From the NCBI GenBank assembly GCA_016719225.1, contig JADKAN010000004.1, positions 310,001 to 374,000 of the forward strand: a stretch of 64,000 nt of DNA. The letters run 5' to 3'. Shown here piece after piece: positions 1 through 9,601 of the stretch. Source of the DNA: Flavobacteriales bacterium (GTDB taxonomy: Bacteria > Bacteroidota > Bacteroidia > Flavobacteriales_F > PHOS-HE28). The position numbers and the translations under genes are program-made. Each line of letters starts with the position of its first letter. The stretch's first letter is position 1. The notes under the pieces were generated by a model. That model saw only the letters and a list, made by a program, of their open reading frames with translations, was not told the origin of the DNA and ran no database searches.

Positions 1-769
1 GGTCCATGTCGCCGTGCAGGTCCATAAAGGCGGCCTCGGGCTCCACCATCCAGAACTCCGCGAGGTGGCGTGTGGTGTTGCTGTTCTCCGCCCGGAAGGT
101 GGGGCCGAAGGTGTAGACCTTACCCAAAGCGAGCGCGGCTGTTTCTGCTTGCAATTGGCCGCTTACGGTGAGGCGGCTTTCGGCACCGAAGAAGTCCTCC
201 TTGAAGTCAACGGCACCTGCATCGTTGAGCGGCGGTTGCTTCGCGTCCAGCGTACTTACACGGAACATTTCGCCCGCGCCTTCCGCGTCGCTGGCGGTTA
301 TGATGGGCGCGTGGAAGTAGTTGTAGCCGTGCATGTCGAAGTACTCGTGGATGCCAAAGCTCACCTGGTGCCGCATGCGGAATACCGCGCTGTAGGTGTT
401 GGTGCGGAAGCGCAGGTGCGCGTTCTCGCGCAGGAACTCCAGCGAATGCTTCTTCGGTTGTATCGGGTATTTGTCCGCCGGACTGTCGCCGAGCACCTCC
501 ACCTTGGTCACCTTCATTTCCACGCGCTGGCCGCTGCCTTGCGATGCGATCAGCTCGCCGGTGCATTGCACGGATGCGCCCGTGGTGAAACGGGCCCGCG
601 TGGCGGCATCCACCTCCTGTTGGTCGATGACGCACTGCAGGTTGCGGATGGTACTGCCGTCGTTCAGCGCGATGAAGCGGTCGTTGCGGAAGGTGCGTAC
701 CCAGCCGGCCACGGTGATCGTGGTGCCGGTGAGTGACCCGTCATCAAGGGCGAATTGAATGGAATGCAT
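1..769 (-). CDS. asnS: Asparagine--tRNA ligase, N-terminal part (runs off the window)
   Basis: Cytosolic class II aminoacyl-tRNA synthetase that charges tRNA-Asn. Translating the minus strand from the ATG at 769 gives about 256 residues: an N-terminal OB-fold anticodon-binding domain (with AGWVRTFRND near residues 21-30), then the start of the catalytic core. The class II motif 2 region is clear (FGPTFRAENSNTTRHLAEFW), with the Asn-type RAENS signature rather than the Asp-type one. The C-terminal half lies beyond position 1. A tRNA-Asn gene is also in this window, but 34 kb away. The gene is divergent from the TetR-type regulator, with a 210-bp gap. I could not assign its promoter with confidence. 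Confidence 0.93.
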   Translation of the reverse strand, partial: MHSIQFALDDGSLTGTTITVAGWVRTFRNDRFIALNDGSTIRNLQCVIDQQEVDAATRARFTTGASVQCTGELIASQGSGQRVEMKVTKVEVLGDSPADKYPIQPKKHSLEFLRENAHLRFRTNTYSAVFRMRHQVSFGIHEYFDMHGYNYFHAPIITASDAEGAGEMFRVSTLDAKQPPLNDAGAVDFKEDFFGAESRLTVSGQLQAETAALALGKVYTFGPTFRAENSNTTRHLAEFWMVEPEAAFMDLHGDMD

Positions 770-938
770 TTGGGTAAGAAGATCGGACAAATGGGCGATG
801 AGACAGTAAAATGCCGGTTGCCGACCGTGGCCGCAAAGGAACGATGGCGGCGGTGAATGGATCGCTTATGCACTACTGATGGGAGCAACAGTGGAAGCGA
901 CCGGGTTCATACACCAGAAACAATTTCCGTCAGAAACG

Positions 939-968
939 TTTCCGGGCAAAGAATGTTTCCTATGTTTG
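939..968 (+). promoter_or_regulatory. Probable promoter of the tetR-efflux operon
   Basis: A Bacteroidota-type -7 element TATGTTTG sits at 961-968, matching TAnnTTTG, with a TTTC at 939-942 about 19 bp upstream as a weak -33 element. Transcription would start near 973, only a few bases before the ATG at 980. This rules against the in-frame starts at 857, 953 and 962 and supports 980 as the start of the regulator. No experimental data; assigned by pattern only. Confidence 0.5.
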
Positions 969-979
969 CACCCCGAAAA

Positions 980-1600
980 ATGGAAGCGCGCGAAGAAGAG
1001 ATCATCGACCAGAGCGCCAAGGTGTTCATGCGCCTCGGCATCCGCAGCGTGAACATGGATGATATGGCGCAGCACCTGCGCATCAGCAAAAAGACGCTGT
1101 ACCAGTTCGTGAAGAACAAGAACGACCTGGTGACACGGATCGTGAGCCACATAACGGCGCACCACCGCACCTGCATATGGGAGATCTGCGGACAGGGCCA
1201 CAATGCGATCGACGAGAATTTCGAGATCACGCGCTTCGTGGCCGCACAGGTGGGCCAGATCAATCCCAGCGTCCACTTCGATCTGGAGAAGTACCACCCC
1301 AAGGCCTGGGAGCTGCTGAACACGACTGAACGCAAGGACATCCTGGAATGTGTTACGGGCAATATGCAAAAGGGCATCGCAGAAGGGCTTTACCGGGAAG
1401 ACCTCGACATCGACGTGGTGTCGCGCGTGTACATCTCCCGGTTCGATGCCTGCTTCGACGGTGAGCTGTTCCCGGCTGATAAATACCGGTTCGATAAAGT
1501 GATCTGGGAGTTGTTCCGTTACCACACACGGGGCATCGCCAGCGAGAAGGGCCTGAAGTACCTGACCAAGAAGGTGAAGAACGAACATCCCGGCAAATGA
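980..1600 (+). CDS. TetR/AcrR family transcriptional regulator
   Basis: Predicted DNA-binding repressor of the efflux genes behind it. The N-terminus is a TetR helix-turn-helix (residues about 5-50; RSVNMDDMAQHLRISKKTLY followed by QFVKNKNDL). The C-terminal ligand-binding half has no recognisable ligand signature. At 206 residues the length is usual for the family. In-frame starts exist upstream (857, 953, 962), but the promoter-like TATGTTTG at 961-968 would make 980 the first usable ATG. The stop overlaps the start of the TolC gene by four bases (ATGA at 1597-1600), so the two are translationally coupled and the regulator is probably autoregulated with the pump. Confidence 0.88.
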   Translation: MEAREEEIIDQSAKVFMRLGIRSVNMDDMAQHLRISKKTLYQFVKNKNDLVTRIVSHITAHHRTCIWEICGQGHNAIDENFEITRFVAAQVGQINPSVHFDLEKYHPKAWELLNTTERKDILECVTGNMQKGIAEGLYREDLDIDVVSRVYISRFDACFDGELFPADKYRFDKVIWELFRYHTRGIASEKGLKYLTKKVKNEHPGK

Positions 1601-2919
1601 GAAGGACCTTAGCAGTAGCCACCCTATTGGCCTTGGCCGCCTGCCTGCACGCACAAGGGCCGGTGAGCCTGAGCCTGAAGGCGGCCATGGACATGGCCGC
1701 CCAACAGAGCTACAGCGTGCAGTACAGCACATTGGAAGCCGCGAAGGCGGAATCGAAGATCAAGGAGACCCTGGGCATGGGCCTTCCGCAGGTCTCCGCC
1801 AGCGGAAGCTTGAACAATTACCTGAAAGTGCCTACCTCGGTGATCCCCAACTTTTTCGGCGACGACCCGAAGACGATCGAGATCCAGTTCGGCATTCCTT
1901 GGACGATGACCGGCGCGGTACAGTTGAACCAACTGCTCTTCGACGGTACCTATCTCGTGGGATTGAAGGCCACACGCGAGGTGAAGGAGAAGACCGCATT
2001 GGACCTGGAAAAGGCGCAGCACGAAGCGCGTACCCAAGCGGCCAAAGCGTACCTCACCGTTCTGGCCGCTGAAGAAGGTGTCCGCCTGCTGGGTGAAGGA
2101 CTGCCTATCCTGGAGAAAAGTGCCAGCGATGCAAATGCGATGTTGGAACAGGGCTTCATGGAAAGCACCGACGTGGACCGGCTCACCATCCAGTTGGCCG
2201 ACACGCGCAACCAGCAGCGCAACCTGCAACAACAGGCCAACGTGGCCCGCGCGTATCTCTCGCTTGTGCTCGGCCTGCCGACCGGAACGCCGGTGACGCT
2301 GACCGACCCGCTGAACCTCTTGATGGACGATCCCGCGCAGAAGGCTTTGACGGAACAAGCGTTCAATGCCGAACAGCATGTGGAGGACAAACAGGCCAGC
2401 TCGTTGGTCCGTATTTCCGAGCTGCAGATGCGCGCACAAAAAGCTGCTTACCTGCCGCAGCTCAATGGTTTCATCAACTACCAGCAACAGTTCAACGGTG
2501 AGAAGTTCACCCCCGGTGATGGACCTTGGTTCCCCGCATCGCTCTGGGGTATCTCGCTCAACGTGCCCATCTTCAGCAGCGGCATGCGCCACAATCGTGT
2601 GAAGCAGGCGCAACTGGACATACAAGAAGCAGAAGTCAACCTCAAAGGCACCCAGCAACGGTTGCTTACCGAGCATCTTCAGCAACAAGCCGTGCTGAGA
2701 TCCGCACAGGACAGCTACGAGACCGCCAAGGCGAACATGGACCTGGCACAACGCATCTTCGAACGCACCTCCATCAAGTTCACCGAGGGTGTGGGAAGCA
2801 GCTTCGAATTGACACAGGAACACGCCAACTACCTCGCTGCCCAGCAGAACTACATCCAACGTACCGTGGACCTCCTGCAGGCCAGGGAGGAAATGCGAAA
2901 GGCGTTGGACCTGTATTGA
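1597..2919 (+). CDS. TolC-family outer-membrane efflux protein
   Basis: Outer-membrane channel of a tripartite efflux pump. A signal peptide is visible (residues 1-20, ending CLHAQ). The rest is the duplicated coiled-coil outer membrane efflux protein domain: Ala/Gln/Glu-rich helices near 160-240 and 330-430, and LLGEGLPILEKSASDANAML typical of the first long helix. 440 residues is normal for Bacteroidota members. It overlaps the TetR stop by 4 bp and is followed after 80 bp by the adaptor gene, so it is the second gene of a tetR-tolC-adaptor-RND operon. The substrate cannot be told from sequence. Confidence 0.92.
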   Translation: MRRTLAVATLLALAACLHAQGPVSLSLKAAMDMAAQQSYSVQYSTLEAAKAESKIKETLGMGLPQVSASGSLNNYLKVPTSVIPNFFGDDPKTIEIQFGIPWTMTGAVQLNQLLFDGTYLVGLKATREVKEKTALDLEKAQHEARTQAAKAYLTVLAAEEGVRLLGEGLPILEKSASDANAMLEQGFMESTDVDRLTIQLADTRNQQRNLQQQANVARAYLSLVLGLPTGTPVTLTDPLNLLMDDPAQKALTEQAFNAEQHVEDKQASSLVRISELQMRAQKAAYLPQLNGFINYQQQFNGEKFTPGDGPWFPASLWGISLNVPIFSSGMRHNRVKQAQLDIQEAEVNLKGTQQRLLTEHLQQQAVLRSAQDSYETAKANMDLAQRIFERTSIKFTEGVGSSFELTQEHANYLAAQQNYIQRTVDLLQAREEMRKALDLY

Positions 2920-2999
2920 AGGTAACGGCGAACAGTAATAGGTGATAGGAGCAACACAACGCACCGTCGGCCCATGCGGTCGGCACGAATGACAACCCG

Positions 3000-4169
3000 A
3001 TGAAACGATCGATCTACGTGATCCCCCTCCTGGCGGTACTCGCCTCCTGCGGCACTAAAGGCACCGGCGAGGTGGCCCGGAAAGTTTCCGAGCGCGATTC
3101 GCTCAAGACCGTGTACGACAAGGTGGGCAAGCAGCTGAAGGAAGTGGAGGACTGGCTGGCGCTGAACGACAGTACGGCCAACAGGAGCCTTCCTCGGGTG
3201 ACGGCACAGACCCTGGAAATGGGCCCCTTCACCCATTTCATCGACGTGCACGGCTCAGTGAAGGCCGATGAAAGCGCAGCGCTCTACGGCATGGGTGGCC
3301 GCGTCGCCAGTATCCGCGTGAAGGCGGGCGACAAGGTGCGTGAGGGACAGGTCCTCATGACCATGGACAATGACATGGTACAAAAGCAGTTGGCACAGGC
3401 ACAGGCCGGCGCCGATCTTGCCCGCACCACCTTCGAGAAGCAGCAACGCTTGTGGGACCAGCACATCGGCAGCGAGATCCAGTTCCTGCAGGCCAAGACG
3501 CAGAAGGAGCAAGCCGAAGCCGGATTGGCCACCCTGCGCGAGCAACAACGCCTCTCCAATATCACCGCCCCGTTCGACGGCGTGGTGGATGAAGTGATGG
3601 CCCGCGTAGGTGATATGACCGCGCCCAACCTTCCCGTTGCCCGGGTGGTGAACCTCAGCGGCGTGCAACTGCAGGCGGATGTGAGTGAAGCCTACTTGAA
3701 GAAGGTGAAAGCCGGTGTGCCCGTGAAGGTGACCTTCCCCAGTATCGGTGAGGAATTCACAGCGCCACTGACCCATGTGAGCGAGTACATCGATCCTTCC
3801 AACCGGAGCTTCATGGTGAGCCTGCGCGCCCCGAAAGGAGAGGCCTACATGCGGCCCAACCTGTTGGGTGACCTCAGCATCCAGGACGCCCATACGGATA
3901 GCGCCCTTGTGGTGCCGACCGCTGCCGTGCTGGAGGACGTCACAGGCCGTAGCTATGTGTTCGTGCTGGGACCCGCTCCCCAAGGTGCCAGTGTTCAGCC
4001 GAACGAGCGTCTGGCACACAAGGTCTTCGTGACCAGTGTGAACGAGTACAAGGGCCGGACGCAAGTGGTCGCGGAGGCAGGTGCAGCGCTGAAGGAAGGT
4101 GACAGCGTGGTGATCGAAGGCGCCAAGAACGTCAGCGACGGACAGACCGTACGCTTGGAGAACGAGTGA
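3000..4169 (+). CDS. RND efflux periplasmic adaptor (membrane fusion protein), lipoprotein
   Basis: Links the RND pump to the TolC-type channel. The N-terminus is a lipoprotein signal with a lipobox (LASC, Cys17), so it is anchored to a membrane. A short coiled stretch (residues about 25-60) precedes the biotinyl-lipoyl half-motif (about 85-120, RVASIRVKAGDKVREGQVL), an alpha-hairpin (about 125-180), the second lipoyl half (LSNITAPFDGVVDEVMARVG) and beta-barrel and membrane-proximal domains. 389 residues is standard for the AcrA/HlyD type. Downstream lies a 166-bp gap containing an inverted-repeat element before the pump gene. Confidence 0.92.
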   Translation: MKRSIYVIPLLAVLASCGTKGTGEVARKVSERDSLKTVYDKVGKQLKEVEDWLALNDSTANRSLPRVTAQTLEMGPFTHFIDVHGSVKADESAALYGMGGRVASIRVKAGDKVREGQVLMTMDNDMVQKQLAQAQAGADLARTTFEKQQRLWDQHIGSEIQFLQAKTQKEQAEAGLATLREQQRLSNITAPFDGVVDEVMARVGDMTAPNLPVARVVNLSGVQLQADVSEAYLKKVKAGVPVKVTFPSIGEEFTAPLTHVSEYIDPSNRSFMVSLRAPKGEAYMRPNLLGDLSIQDAHTDSALVVPTAAVLEDVTGRSYVFVLGPAPQGASVQPNERLAHKVFVTSVNEYKGRTQVVAEAGAALKEGDSVVIEGAKNVSDGQTVRLENE

Positions 4170-4181
4170 GTTGAAGGGTTC

Positions 4182-4324
4182 ACCACAGCGGCACAGAGAA
4201 ATGCGAATTAGTGATCGGACGACCGCCGACGCAGCACTCACGGGCTCACGACCCGGGACCAAAAGACTCATGATCCACAACACAAGGACGCACGAATTCA
4301 CCGTGCCTTTGTGCCTCCGTGGTT
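4182..4324. repeat. Degenerate inverted-repeat element (ACCACrGmGGCAC family), copy 1
   Basis: Left arm ACCACAGCGGCACAGAGA (4182-4199) and right arm ending TGCCTTTGTGCCTCCGTGGT at 4324 are imperfect reverse complements flanking about 100 bp that also holds CACAAGGACGCACG. Related elements lie at 29434-29517 and 49196-49259. All three sit between same-strand genes of one transcription unit. It fills most of the gap between the adaptor and RND genes. Confidence 0.55.
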
Positions 4325-4335
4325 AAAAAGCCATC

Positions 4336-7300
4336 ATGTCAATGAACCACAACGAAGACATCGAAAAAGACCTTCACGGCCCGGAACGTGAGTTCGCCAT
4401 TACCAGCTGGGCGGTGCAGAACCGGACCACGGTGATCGTGCTCACCGTGTTGATCTTCATCTTGGGGATGTACTCCTACCACGTGATGCCCAAGGAGAGC
4501 TTCCCGGAGGTGGTGACCCCCGAGATCTTCGTATCCACCCCGTACAACAGCAGCTCCGTGGTGGACATCGAGAAGCTGATCACGAAACCGCTCGAAAAGG
4601 AGATCAACACGATCAGCGGTGTGGACGAGATCAAGAGCACCACCGTCCCGAACTTCAGCGCGATCGATGTGAAGTTCAACTACAACATCAAGCCCGAAGA
4701 GGCCCTGCGCAAGGTGAAGGACGCGGTGGACAAGGCGCGCGGTGACAAGAACTTCCCCACGGACCTTCCTTCGGAACCGAACGTGATCGAGCTCAACTTC
4801 AGTGAGCTGATGCCGGTGATGAACATCAACCTCAGTGGCGACTACCCGATGGAGCAGCTCCACTCGTACGCACAACACCTGAAGGACCGGATCGAATCGC
4901 TGCCAGAAATCAACAAGGTCAATATCCGCGGTGTGCCGGAGCGCGAGGTGCGCATCACATTGGACCTCTATAAGCTGGAAGCCTTGCAGCTCAACTTCAC
5001 GGATATCGCGCAAGCCATCCAGAGCGAGAACCTCACCATGAGCGGTGGCGAACTGCTCACGGACGGGCAACGGCGGGCCGTGCGTGTGATCGGCGAATTC
5101 ACCGACATGGCGCAGATCCGCGACATCATCGTGAAGAACATCGACCAGAAGGAAGTACGCCTCGGCGATATCGCCACGGTGGAATACGCCTACAAGGAAC
5201 CGGACAGCTTCGCCCGTGAATACGGCAAGCCCGTGGTGATGTTGGACGTGATCAAGCGCGCGGGGGAGAACCTGCTCTCCGCCAGCGATGGCATCCAGCA
5301 GATCCTGAAGGAGGACCGCGGGCGCGTTTTGCCGGAGGACCTGTACATCTCCGTTACCGGTGACCAAAGCGACAACACGCGCACCAGCGTGGACGAGCTG
5401 ATGAACCACATCATCCTCGGCGTACTGCTCGTCATCGGCACGTTGATGCTCTTCCTCGGCCTGCGCAATGCGGTGTTCGTGGGCCTCGCCATCCCGATGA
5501 GCATGTTCATCTCCTTCACGCTGCTCAACGCGTTCGGAGTCACGCTCAGCATCATGGTGCTATTCGCGCTGATCCTGGCGCTGGGCCGTTTGGTGGATGA
5601 CGGCATCGTGATCGTGGAGAACATCTACCGCCATATGACCAATGGGGAGCCGCCGATGCGTGCTACGAAGCTGGCCGTTGGCGAGGTCACCATGCCGATC
5701 ATCGCGGCTACCACCGCTACGGTGATGGTGTTCGTGCCCCTGCTGTTCTGGCCGGGCATGATGGGTTCGTTCATGAAATTCCTGCCCATCACCTTCATGA
5801 TCGCCTTGGGTAGTTCGCTCTTCGTGGCACTGGTGGTGAACCCCGCGCTGGCCTCCAGGTTCATGAAAGTGGAAGAGGAGGACCTGCAGATGAAGCGTGT
5901 GTATAAGCTCGCTGGCATCATGGCCGCGGTGGGTACGCTCATCGCCGTGCTCGGGGCTTCTTCGCACAGCGACACCGCGTTCGGCCTCGGACTGCTGGTG
6001 ATCTTCTTCGGCCTCATGGGCATCGTGAACGCCAAGTTCTTCGTGCCCGCAACCAACTGGTTCCAGAACAGCTGGCTGCCCCGTTTGGAAGCACGCTATG
6101 AAAAGTTCCTTCGTTATGCGTTGGACCGTCACCATCCGCGTACGTTCCTTTTCGGCACGTTCGGCATGCTGGTGCTGGTGATCCTGCTCCTCGTTGTGTT
6201 CCCACCCAAGACGCTCTTCTTCCCGGAGAACGAGCCACAGTTCATCAACGTCTTCATCGAGGCGCCGATCGGCACGGACATCCTGAAAACGGATTCCATT
6301 ACACGGCTCGTGGAAAAACAGGTGATGCAGGTGGTGGAAGTACCCCGGTACAAAGTGCCGCCGAACACCAAGATGCCCGATGGCACGGTGACCAAGGACA
6401 GCGTGAATTTCCTGGTGAATTCGGTGATCAGCCAAGTGGGAGAAGGCACCAGTGACCCCGGTGAGGGGGGCATGCAGGTAGGTGCCACGCCGAATAAGGG
6501 ACGTATCGCCGTGAGCTTCGTGAAGTTCGCTGACCGGCACGGCATGAAGACCAGCGATGTGCTGAAGGACCTGCAGGACCGCGTGAAGGCGCCTCCCGGG
6601 GTGGTGGTCACCGTGGCCAAGAACGCCGCCGGCCCACCGGTGGGCAAGCCCATCAACATCGAGATCAAGGGCAAGGAGATCGAAGGGTTGCTGGCCGAAG
6701 CGGAACGCGTGAAGACCTTGATCGAATCGCGCAACGTGGCCGGGGTCGAGGCCTTGCGATTGGACATCGACCGGGCCAAACCGGAGATGCCGATCATCAT
6801 CGATCGCGAAAAGGCCCGCCGCCTCAACGTCAGCACCTACGCCATCGCCGATGCCGTTCGCACCGCACTCTTCGGAAAGGAGGTGAGCAACTACCGGATT
6901 GAAGGGGACGATGACGACCACGAGATCAACATCCGCCTGAACGACAAGTACCGCTATGATCCGCAGCAGCTGCTGGACATGAAGGTGACCTTCCGCGATA
7001 TGTTGAACGGCCAGATCCGCCAAGTGCCGATAAGTGCGGTGGCCCATGCCGAACGCACCAGCACCTTCAGCGCCATCAAGCGCAAGGACCTGGACCGCGT
7101 GGTGACCATCAGCTCCAACGTGATCAGCGGATACAACGCGAACGAGGTGGTGCAACAGATCAAGGACCAGCTAGCGAGCGGATTCACGTTAGGTAAGGAC
7201 TACACGCTGAAGTTCACCGGCGAACAGGAGGACCAGGCCAAGGATATGGGCTTCCTGATGATGGCTTTCCTCGTGGCCATCTTCGTGGTGTTCCTCATCA

Positions 7301-7905
7301 TCGTGGCCCAGTTCAACAGCATCAGTTATCCGTTGATCGTGATGAGCACCGTGATCTTCAGCACCATCGGCGTCTTCCTCGGACTGGTGGTGTTCCGCAT
7401 GGACTTCATCGTGCTGATGAGCATGCTGGGGATCATCTCGCTGATCGGTGTGGTGGTGAACAATGCCATCGTGCTCATGGACTTTGCACGCCTCCTCTTC
7501 GAACGGAGTGCGCGCGTGCTGGGCTTGGATGCGGAGCGCATCATCCCCATCCACGAGAGCCGCGAAGCCTTGGTGACCGCAGGCAAGACCCGTTTGCGTC
7601 CGGTGCTGCTTACCGCCATCACCGCAGTGCTTGGCTTGCTTCCCTTGGCCATCGGGCTCAACTTCAACTTCCTCACGCTCTTCACGGAGCTGAACCCGCA
7701 CATCCACATCGGCGGTGATAATGTGATCTTCTGGGGCCCGCTCAGCTGGGCGGTGATCTTCGGCTTGATCTTCGCCACCTTCCTCACCCTGATCATGGTG
7801 CCGGTGATGCTGCTGATCGTGATGAAGATCAAGCACCGCAGGCAGTGGAAGAAAGAACTGCACGAAGCGGAGAAAGCGCGCAACGCACAACCATCGTTGG
7901 GCTAA
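4336..7905 (+). CDS. RND efflux pump, inner-membrane permease subunit (AcrB-like)
   Basis: Proton-driven inner-membrane drug or metal efflux transporter. At 1,189 residues it is some 150 longer than AcrB. The topology is the duplicated RND type: TM1 near residue 35, a large periplasmic loop, a TM block, a second loop and a last TM block ending about 1165. The two proton-relay aspartates are present in TM4 (ALGRLVDDGIVIVENIYRH, about 418-419). After the first half there is an extra hydrophobic hairpin (about 517-575) not usual in AcrB, which accounts for part of the length. The 3' end is followed by a strong intrinsic terminator that closes the operon. Confidence 0.93.
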   Translation: MSMNHNEDIEKDLHGPEREFAITSWAVQNRTTVIVLTVLIFILGMYSYHVMPKESFPEVVTPEIFVSTPYNSSSVVDIEKLITKPLEKEINTISGVDEIKSTTVPNFSAIDVKFNYNIKPEEALRKVKDAVDKARGDKNFPTDLPSEPNVIELNFSELMPVMNINLSGDYPMEQLHSYAQHLKDRIESLPEINKVNIRGVPEREVRITLDLYKLEALQLNFTDIAQAIQSENLTMSGGELLTDGQRRAVRVIGEFTDMAQIRDIIVKNIDQKEVRLGDIATVEYAYKEPDSFAREYGKPVVMLDVIKRAGENLLSASDGIQQILKEDRGRVLPEDLYISVTGDQSDNTRTSVDELMNHIILGVLLVIGTLMLFLGLRNAVFVGLAIPMSMFISFTLLNAFGVTLSIMVLFALILALGRLVDDGIVIVENIYRHMTNGEPPMRATKLAVGEVTMPIIAATTATVMVFVPLLFWPGMMGSFMKFLPITFMIALGSSLFVALVVNPALASRFMKVEEEDLQMKRVYKLAGIMAAVGTLIAVLGASSHSDTAFGLGLLVIFFGLMGIVNAKFFVPATNWFQNSWLPRLEARYEKFLRYALDRHHPRTFLFGTFGMLVLVILLLVVFPPKTLFFPENEPQFINVFIEAPIGTDILKTDSITRLVEKQVMQVVEVPRYKVPPNTKMPDGTVTKDSVNFLVNSVISQVGEGTSDPGEGGMQVGATPNKGRIAVSFVKFADRHGMKTSDVLKDLQDRVKAPPGVVVTVAKNAAGPPVGKPINIEIKGKEIEGLLAEAERVKTLIESRNVAGVEALRLDIDRAKPEMPIIIDREKARRLNVSTYAIADAVRTALFGKEVSNYRIEGDDDDHEINIRLNDKYRYDPQQLLDMKVTFRDMLNGQIRQVPISAVAHAERTSTFSAIKRKDLDRVVTISSNVISGYNANEVVQQIKDQLASGFTLGKDYTLKFTGEQEDQAKDMGFLMMAFLVAIFVVFLIIVAQFNSISYPLIVMSTVIFSTIGVFLGLVVFRMDFIVLMSMLGIISLIGVVVNNAIVLMDFARLLFERSARVLGLDAERIIPIHESREALVTAGKTRLRPVLLTAITAVLGLLPLAIGLNFNFLTLFTELNPHIHIGGDNVIFWGPLSWAVIFGLIFATFLTLIMVPVMLLIVMKIKHRRQWKKELHEAEKARNAQPSLG

Positions 7906-7922
7906 GCGAACAACATCTGGAA

Positions 7923-7960
7923 AGAAAGGCGCGGCGGAAGCTGCGCCTTTCTTCTGTTTG
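7923..7960 (+). terminator. Rho-independent terminator of the efflux operon
   Basis: Perfect 10-bp stem AGAAAGGCGC (7923-7932) / GCGCCTTTCT (7943-7952) with a 10-nt loop, followed by TCTGTTT. It starts 18 bp after the RND stop codon. Confidence 0.8.
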
Positions 7961-8054
7961 GCAGCGGCTCGAATCGGGATCGTGTTGCGAGTTGGCCTAG
8001 CCGGCCTGCCTGCACTTCGGGGCGGTCTTACTTCCGCCGTGGATCATGCCAGCA

Positions 8055-8993
8055 TCACCCCATCCGGGCTTTCCGCTCTTCCTGCTTGCGGCGGGCCTTG
8101 GCCTTCGGGTCGTACACGGTGAAGACGCGGGAGATATTGAAGCCGAAGTGGATGTCGCCTTGGAAGAAGTCGCCGGTGGTCTCAGTGATGTAAGCCCGCT
8201 CGAACATGCCGGTGCTGTTGGTGAATTGGAGTTGGAAGACATGGCCGCCGGTCTCAATGTCGAAGCCGACCGCCAAGGAATTGTGGAAGGCGTCGGGCGG
8301 GCCTTGATCCGGTAGCACGTAGAAATATTCGGCGTTGAGCGTTACACGTTTGCTCAGCTTGAGCCGCCCGGCCATACCGACGTTCAACAGGTCGTTCCTG
8401 TCCTGATCCGTCACCACGAGATTGCGGTGTACCACCCCGGGACTGAGCTGGAGGGTAAGCGATTCGTTGAACTTACGGCCCACCACCGCCTGAAAGCTAT
8501 AGGACAGGCGGTGGGAGAAATAGTCCTGGCGGCCAGCAGCGAACCACGGGACCTGGTCCGCTTTCAATGTGGTGACGGAGGTGGCCGCCACCAGCGCCAG
8601 CGTGAATGGCATGGTACATCCTTGATCGCATTGGCGGAGCAGCTTGTACTTAACGAAGCCGTCCAGTGTCTTTTGATAGCTGCTCCGGCCGAAGCCGACC
8701 ATGATCCGGTCCGTGATGCCATAGTCGAACCCGAGGCGGATGGTGGCTTGGTCCAGGCCGAAGAGCTGGTCGATACCCCCGCTGACGAAACCCATGCGAT
8801 GGCCGATCCGGAAGTCCAACACGCCGTGAGCCGTATTCTCCAAGCTGTGCCCGTTGATGACCCGCGTGGTCTTAAAGCTGGCGGTGGTGTACGCCACTTC
8901 CGCACTGTCCTTCCCCAACAGGCTCAGGAGATCATCCTGTGCGGACAGGGAGGTTGTTGCACAGACAGCGAAGGCGAACACCAGGCGTGTCAT
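8055..8993 (-). CDS. DUF5777-like outer-membrane beta-barrel protein
   Basis: Predicted outer-membrane or periplasmic beta-rich protein of unknown function. From the ATG at 8993 it has a signal peptide (FAFAVCATTSLSAQ, about 1-18), then about 290 residues of alternating strands with segments typical of DUF5777 proteins (HGVLDFRIGHRMGFVSGGID, IRLGFDYGITDRIMVGFG). 312 residues fits that family. An upstream in-frame start at 9101 would add 36 residues with no signal peptide and overlap the YceI gene, so 8993 is preferred. It is the last gene of a minus-strand cluster with YceI, OB-fold and cytochrome-like proteins. Confidence 0.8.
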   Translation of the reverse strand: MTRLVFAFAVCATTSLSAQDDLLSLLGKDSAEVAYTTASFKTTRVINGHSLENTAHGVLDFRIGHRMGFVSGGIDQLFGLDQATIRLGFDYGITDRIMVGFGRSSYQKTLDGFVKYKLLRQCDQGCTMPFTLALVAATSVTTLKADQVPWFAAGRQDYFSHRLSYSFQAVVGRKFNESLTLQLSPGVVHRNLVVTDQDRNDLLNVGMAGRLKLSKRVTLNAEYFYVLPDQGPPDAFHNSLAVGFDIETGGHVFQLQFTNSTGMFERAYITETTGDFFQGDIHFGFNISRVFTVYDPKAKARRKQEERKARMG

Positions 8994-9015
8994 CGGGGAA
9001 GCGTAATGCACAGAG

Positions 9016-9573
9016 TTAAAGCTTGGAAAGGGTGACGCGCACTTTTGCAGTGATGGTCTGCGCGATCTTGGCGCGCACCACTCCCGGAATGGTGATGCCA
9101 TGGTCCTCCGGCTTGATGTCGAAGTCGCACATGGCTTTTACGGTGCCATCGGCCCCGACCTCCACCGTGCCTTTCGCCTTCATGGGCTTCTCCACGCCAT
9201 GGATGGTGAGCATACCCTCCACGTTCACGGCGTGGATTCCGGTCTTCGAGAGGTCATCCCCTTCGGCCGGTACCAGTTTGCCTTTGAAGGTGGCCTTGGG
9301 AAAGGTGCTGCTCTCCATGTAGTTCTCGTTGAAATGCTCTTGCATCAGCGCTTTTTCAAACTCGAACGCTTTGATCAGCGCGGAGAATTCGATGGTGCCC
9401 GTCGTCGGTACGAATACACTGGCGACTTTGGTATTGATGGCGGAAATGTCCTCCATGGGTGTGCTGGAGAAGAAGGAGATCTCTCCATTGCGTGTACCAT
9501 ATTTGTCCTGGGCCATGGACATGGAGGGAAGCAGCAGGATCGCTGCGTAGATCAGGGTTTTCGCGGTTTTCAT
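9016..9573 (-). CDS. YceI family periplasmic protein
   Basis: Secreted lipocalin-like protein of the YceI superfamily, whose members bind isoprenoid-type lipids. Signal peptide 1-21 (ending SMSMAQ), then the YceI fold: EISFFSSTPMEDISAINTK near the start, QEHFNENYMESSTFPKATFK in the middle and an IHGVEKPMKAKG strand pair towards the end. 185 residues is typical. It lies 23 bp upstream of the DUF5777 gene and 29 bp downstream of the OB-fold gene. A paralogue lies at 15145-15720 in the neighbouring kinase operon and shares the REHFNENYMAS region. Confidence 0.9.
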   Translation of the reverse strand: MKTAKTLIYAAILLLPSMSMAQDKYGTRNGEISFFSSTPMEDISAINTKVASVFVPTTGTIEFSALIKAFEFEKALMQEHFNENYMESSTFPKATFKGKLVPAEGDDLSKTGIHAVNVEGMLTIHGVEKPMKAKGTVEVGADGTVKAMCDFDIKPEDHGITIPGVVRAKIAQTITAKVRVTLSKL

Positions 9574-9601
9574 GTTCGTTGGGTTCTCTTGGTTCTTCTG
9601 T

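Noticed and set aside
857..979. Longer N-terminus for the TetR regulator (start 857)
   Set aside because: The extra residues precede a promoter-like TATGTTTG and add 41 residues with no family match.
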